Below, piece by piece: positions 13,623-16,866 of a DNA stretch of 16,866 nucleotides; positions within the stretch are counted from its first letter, which is position 1, and every line of letters starts with the position of its first letter. Source of the DNA: Pontiellaceae bacterium (lineage in GTDB: Bacteria; Verrucomicrobiota; Kiritimatiellia; Kiritimatiellales; Pontiellaceae); NCBI GenBank assembly GCA_016937035.1, contig JAFGWS010000029.1, forward strand, positions 1-16,866, given 5' to 3'. The notes under the pieces are model-generated. The model was given only the letters and a program-made list of their open reading frames with translations. It had not been told where the DNA came from and made no database searches. A program made the position numbers and the translations under genes.

Positions 13623-15452
13623 ATGGCAAAGGGATTTTTGAAACGGGCGGAGCTGGCGGGGCTCGCGGCGTGTTGGGCGTCGATGACGCCGGAGCAGCAG
13701 CGCTTATCGACGGAGTTGATAGAAAACGGACAGGCACATCTGTTTGCCGACTGGGACCCTCCGGGTACCGCAGACGCAGAAAAGACAGCGTTTCTGGAAT
13801 CACTGATCAAGATTGACGGCAACTATCCCGGCGGGCTGCGGGGCTATATCAGCAACAGCCGCAAGCTGCTGGCAGAGGCGAAGGAAGGCAGGAATCCGTT
13901 TGAGGGCTTTGTTCCTGAGCACCCGGATACGGTGGATCTGACGCAGATCAGCGACGCGTTTGTGCATTATGAGTCGGTCGGCGTTCAGCAGTTTGACAAG
14001 ACCGGGATTGTTCTGGTGGCCGGGGGGCTGGGCGAACGGCTGGGTTATAACGGAATTAAACTGGATATCGCGGTGGAGGTGCTCGAATGCACGTCGTATC
14101 TTCAGTACTATGCGTCGTGCCTGCTGGCGATGGAGGCGCGCATGGAAAATCCGCGCCCGGTGCCGTTTATTATTATGGTGTCGCAGGACACGGGCTCTAA
14201 AACCTACGAATCACTGGAAGCGAATCATTATTTCGGGCTGAAGAAAGAGCAGGTGCATATTCTGCGGCAGGAGTTGGTTCCGGCGATCGCCGACAACGAC
14301 GGCGCGCTCGCGCTGGAGGAAAAATATCAGCTGATTCTTAAGCCGCACGGCCACGGCGATATTCATATGCTGCTGCACGCCAGCGGTCTGGCCGCCAAGC
14401 TGAAGCAGGAGGGCATTGAATATCTGATGTTCATTCAGGATACCAACGGGCCGAGCTTTAACACGCTGCCCGCCGCCCTCGGGGTTTCCGCAGAGAAAGG
14501 TTATGACTTTAACTCGTTGGCCATCAACCGTGTACCAGGCGAGGCCGTCGGTGGTCTGACCAGACTGGTCGGCAATGGCCGGGAGCTGACGATTAACGTG
14601 GAATATAATCAGCTCGATCCGCTCCTGCGCGCAACGATCAGTCCGGAAGGTGATGTGGCGAACGAACAGGGCTTCTCGATGTTCCCCGGTAACTGCAACA
14701 CGTTGGTGATCCGCATGGCGGCCTATGTGCGTATTCTTCAGGAATCACGCGGCATTATTGCCGAATTCGTGAACCCGAAATATACGGACGAAACAAAGAG
14801 CGCCTTTAAAAAACCGACTCGCCTCGAAACGATGATGCAGGATCTGCCCAAGCTCTTCGGCGAAAAGGAAAAGGTGGGCGTAACCATTTTTGACCGCAGC
14901 TGGAGCTTTTCGCCCAACAAAAACAATATTGCCGATGCCGCCGCCAAGGTCGCCGCAGGCGCACCGGCCGATGCCGGTGCCACCGCGGAATCCGACTTTT
15001 ATAAAGCGGGGCGTGAGCGCTTGAAGTTTGCTGGATGCGCAATTGAAACAGCTCCGGAAGTGCTGATTCTGGGCGTGCCGTTTGTGCTGGGGCCGAAGGT
15101 GATTCTACGCCCATCATTCGCCATGAGTCTGGCCGAAGGAAAAGAAAAAATTTCCGGCGGCTCTATCTCCGGCGAGGCTTCACTGATTCTCGACGGGAAG
15201 GATATTTTCCTCGAAAACGTGGAGCTCTCGGGCTCTTCGGCACTGGTGGTGAAAGCATGCGACGGCGCAAAGGTTACGGTTAAAGGCCGCTTTGAAAATG
15301 CCGGGTTTGAGCTGGTTAAACTGTCCGATGCCGAGCGCTCGGCTGAAAGCGACGTGCCGGAATATCTCAAAATCCGCGGCTACCGTTTTGAAAACCGAGG
15401 CGCCGCCGTCTACGAATTCAACGAACCGGGCGACTATATCGTTGAGGCGTGA
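13623..15452 (+). CDS. UDP-sugar pyrophosphorylase-like protein (plant USP type)
   Basis: A 609-residue protein, close to the roughly 600-residue plant enzymes. The nucleotide-binding loop LVAGGLGERLGYNG is at residues 131-144. KPHGHGD (240-246), F-I-Q-D-T-N-G, V-E-Y-N-Q-L-D-P-L-L-R-A-T (326-338), FVNPKY and R-L-E-T-M-M-Q-D follow in the order I recall from plant UDP-sugar pyrophosphorylases. The C-terminus is a beta-helix-like region. Such enzymes convert UTP plus glucose-, galactose-, xylose-, arabinose- or glucuronate-1-phosphate into the UDP-sugar and pyrophosphate, in the cytoplasm; the substrate range here is inferred. UDP-GlcNAc pyrophosphorylases share the fold and part of the loop, but the Y-N-G-I-K extension and the later blocks favour USP. 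No signal peptide is seen. It follows the GH2-ROK unit after a 257-base spacer, so it probably has its own promoter. Confidence 0.88.
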   Translation: MAKGFLKRAELAGLAACWASMTPEQQRLSTELIENGQAHLFADWDPPGTADAEKTAFLESLIKIDGNYPGGLRGYISNSRKLLAEAKEGRNPFEGFVPEHPDTVDLTQISDAFVHYESVGVQQFDKTGIVLVAGGLGERLGYNGIKLDIAVEVLECTSYLQYYASCLLAMEARMENPRPVPFIIMVSQDTGSKTYESLEANHYFGLKKEQVHILRQELVPAIADNDGALALEEKYQLILKPHGHGDIHMLLHASGLAAKLKQEGIEYLMFIQDTNGPSFNTLPAALGVSAEKGYDFNSLAINRVPGEAVGGLTRLVGNGRELTINVEYNQLDPLLRATISPEGDVANEQGFSMFPGNCNTLVIRMAAYVRILQESRGIIAEFVNPKYTDETKSAFKKPTRLETMMQDLPKLFGEKEKVGVTIFDRSWSFSPNKNNIADAAAKVAAGAPADAGATAESDFYKAGRERLKFAGCAIETAPEVLILGVPFVLGPKVILRPSFAMSLAEGKEKISGGSISGEASLILDGKDIFLENVELSGSSALVVKACDGAKVTVKGRFENAGFELVKLSDAERSAESDVPEYLKIRGYRFENRGAAVYEFNEPGDYIVEA

Positions 15453-15480
15453 TTGTAGACGGAGCACCTTCTGTTGTGAA

Positions 15481-15497
15481 GCCGCCAAGATGGCGGC
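15481..15497. terminator. Hairpin between convergent genes (GCCGCCA-aga-TGGCGGC)
   Basis: Perfect GC-rich 7-base arms with a 3-base loop, 28 bases after the pyrophosphorylase stop and 47 bases beyond the lemA stop on the other strand. The position suggests a bidirectional terminator, but neither strand has a T tract after it. It could instead be one copy of a dispersed palindromic repeat. A second, 10-base palindrome TTGCCGGCAA lies at 15521-15530. The rest of the 92-base spacer shows nothing else. Confidence 0.4.
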
Positions 15498-15544
15498 GGT
15501 ACGGTTGTGGCGCAGGCCGTTTGCCGGCAATGAAAAACAACGCG

Positions 15545-16108
15545 TTAAAACTCCACCTTCGGAGCAGCGGCAGCCTCAGCCTGCGCTTCGAAAGGCGTTT
15601 TTCGCTCAAGGCCCATGCTGCCGGCAAAGAGGCTGTTCGGGAACTTTCTGATTTTTACGTTGTAGGTGGCGACGGCTTCGTTGTAGCGGCGGCGCTCAAC
15701 GGAAATCCGGTTTTCGGTGCCGGCGAGTTCTTCCTGCAGGGCCAGAAAATTCTGATTGGCCTTCAGCTCGGGATAGTTTTCGACCACCACCATAAGGCGT
15801 CCCAGTGCGCCCTCCAGCAGGCCGGCGGCTTTAACGCTCTGCGCCCCGTCCCCTGCCGCTTTTGCTTCGCCCCACTGGCTGCGCAGTCGGGTCACTTCTT
15901 CAAACAGTTCCGTTTCGTGATCGGCGTAGCCTTTAACCGTATTCACCAGATTGGGGATCAGGTCATAGCGCCGCTGCAGCACAGATTCCACGTTGGCCCA
16001 GGCCTTGGTGACATTTTCCTCCGCACGGATTAAGCCATTGTACAGGCCGATCATTCCCAGCACCAGCAGAACGATTACGCCCAGCGAAATTAACAATCCC
16101 TTTTTCAT
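15545..16108 (-). CDS. lemA: LemA family protein
   Basis: A 187-residue protein of normal LemA length. An N-terminal helix (about 4-25, after M-K-K-G) anchors it in the membrane as a signal-anchor. The core shows the family signatures AEENVTKAWANVESVLQRR, DLIPNLVNTVKGYADHE and E-N-Y-P-E-L-K-A-N-Q-N-F, and later E-N-R-I-S-V-E-R-R-R-Y-N-E-A-V with F-P-N-S-L-F-A. The C-terminus is Ala-rich. LemA proteins are small helical membrane proteins with no agreed function. They are often encoded near TPM-domain or M48 protease genes, but here the partner is a nucleotidyltransferase-fold gene. GGAG (16117-16120 on the complement) lies eight bases before the ATG and sits within the last codons of the upstream gene, so translation is likely coupled to it. 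Confidence 0.97.
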   Translation of the reverse strand: MKKGLLISLGVIVLLVLGMIGLYNGLIRAEENVTKAWANVESVLQRRYDLIPNLVNTVKGYADHETELFEEVTRLRSQWGEAKAAGDGAQSVKAAGLLEGALGRLMVVVENYPELKANQNFLALQEELAGTENRISVERRRYNEAVATYNVKIRKFPNSLFAGSMGLERKTPFEAQAEAAAAPKVEF

Positions 16109-16111
16109 GTT

Positions 16112-16825
16112 TTATTCTCCTTTATGAATATACGCGTCCACCGCATCAATGACACACTCTACGGTTTTAAGATAGTTTCCAAAAAGTCCGCCGATCCCAA
16201 TCTCCTTCGGCTTGACCGCTCCGTCCTTCAACTGCTGGACGGTTTTAAACACCGACACGTCAAAATTCAGATGTTCGGCCAGTTTTTCCAGCGCATCCAT
16301 CTTTTTCTGCGGAACCGTTTCGTCAAACAGTCGGAGCGCGGCCCGGAAAAGCACCAGAAAGGTGGAGAGCGACTGCACCATCAGCTCGGCCACGGCCTTG
16401 GTTTTTCCGCCGGTCAGCAGATAGCGCTGGCGCAGCTGAATCAGTTTTCCGCGCAGTTCGTGCTCAATCTGCAGCCGCAGGTTGCTTGTATCAATTTCCA
16501 GCCCGGCGACCAGATCGTTGCCGTACAGCACCTGATGACATTCGCGGATGTCCAGCAGTTCAATTGGAAATACATCCGTCGCCTTTGCGAGGCGCTCTTC
16601 GGTAAAGAGCAGCGGGGGCGGATTGCCCGCCTGCGCCCATTTGGCGGCGGTTTTTGAAAAGGCGTCCAGCGTCGGAATATCCAGATCAGCGGTCACCACC
16701 AGCACGTTATAATCGGACCGTTTCCCGGTATGATCTCCGGCTGCCGCAGAGCCGTATAGGATGACCGATTTCAGTCCGCTCGGGCTGGCCTGCTTCAATT
16801 CTTCAACTAATTTTTCAGGGCTCAT
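16112..16825 (-). CDS. Nucleotidyltransferase-fold protein
   Basis: A 237-residue protein with a Pol-beta-type nucleotidyltransferase N-terminus: I-L-Y-G-S-A-A-A-G-D (22-31), then S37-D38-Y39-N40-V-L-V-V, with a later acidic strand E-L-L-D92-I-R-E. The usual D-x-D pair is D38-Y39-N40, so the second metal-binding Asp is replaced by Asn. The C-terminal half is helical and resembles HEPN/substrate-binding helices found in such proteins. No signal peptide is present, so it is cytoplasmic. AAAGG (complement of 16833-16837) lies seven bases before the ATG. Only three bases separate its stop from the lemA start, so the two form an operon. The promoter would lie in or beyond the last 41 bases of the window, which are AT-rich on this strand (T-A-A-T-T-A-T-T). 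Its substrate cannot be told from sequence. Confidence 0.88.
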   Translation of the reverse strand: MSPEKLVEELKQASPSGLKSVILYGSAAAGDHTGKRSDYNVLVVTADLDIPTLDAFSKTAAKWAQAGNPPPLLFTEERLAKATDVFPIELLDIRECHQVLYGNDLVAGLEIDTSNLRLQIEHELRGKLIQLRQRYLLTGGKTKAVAELMVQSLSTFLVLFRAALRLFDETVPQKKMDALEKLAEHLNFDVSVFKTVQQLKDGAVKPKEIGIGGLFGNYLKTVECVIDAVDAYIHKGE

Positions 16826-16866
16826 ATCTGTGCCTTTCCGTCATAAAAATAATTACCAACCGCCGC

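Overview
The window reads as chromosomal DNA of a free-living, polysaccharide-degrading Gram-negative bacterium. A member of the PVC superphylum (Kiritimatiellota, Verrucomicrobiota or Lentisphaerota) is my best guess. This is inference from gene content: a MoxR/DUF58/double-VWA membrane operon, a lipoprotein GH2 glycosidase beside a ROK regulator, and a LemA protein. There is no rRNA or marker gene to settle it. Coding density is high. I see no tRNA, rRNA, CRISPR array, insertion sequence, integrase or phage gene, and no gene-free stretch longer than about 260 bases.

Region 1 (1-9408, all + strand) looks like one long operon. It starts inside a gene of unknown function that runs off the left edge. 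Next comes a three-helix membrane protein with a long coiled coil and a Gln/Gly-rich low-complexity tail. Then follow a MoxR AAA+ ATPase, a DUF58 protein, a BatA-like membrane VWA protein, and a large membrane protein carrying two VWA domains and a glutamine-amidotransferase-like fold. The last four genes are joined by 1-4 base overlaps at their junctions, so they are probably translated together. MoxR ATPases and VWA proteins are known to work as chaperone-like pairs. This set therefore probably forms an ATP-driven assembly or quality-control complex at the inner membrane and periplasm, with target unknown.

Region 2 (9409-13365, + strand) is a two-gene sugar-utilisation unit. It encodes a secreted, probably lipid-anchored GH2 beta-glycosidase with both catalytic glutamates, then, 21 bases later, a ROK-family repressor whose kinase motifs are eroded. 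Two perfect palindromes sit side by side just upstream of the glycosidase ribosome binding site and are candidate operators.

Region 3 (13366-15452, + strand) holds a 257-base spacer with two matching 7-5-7 hairpins, then a 609-residue protein that reads along its length like the UDP-sugar pyrophosphorylase of plants. It could activate sugar 1-phosphates derived from glycosidase products.

Region 4 (15545-16825, - strand) is a tightly coupled pair, a nucleotidyltransferase-fold protein followed by LemA. It converges on the pyrophosphorylase gene across a 92-base spacer containing a strong hairpin.
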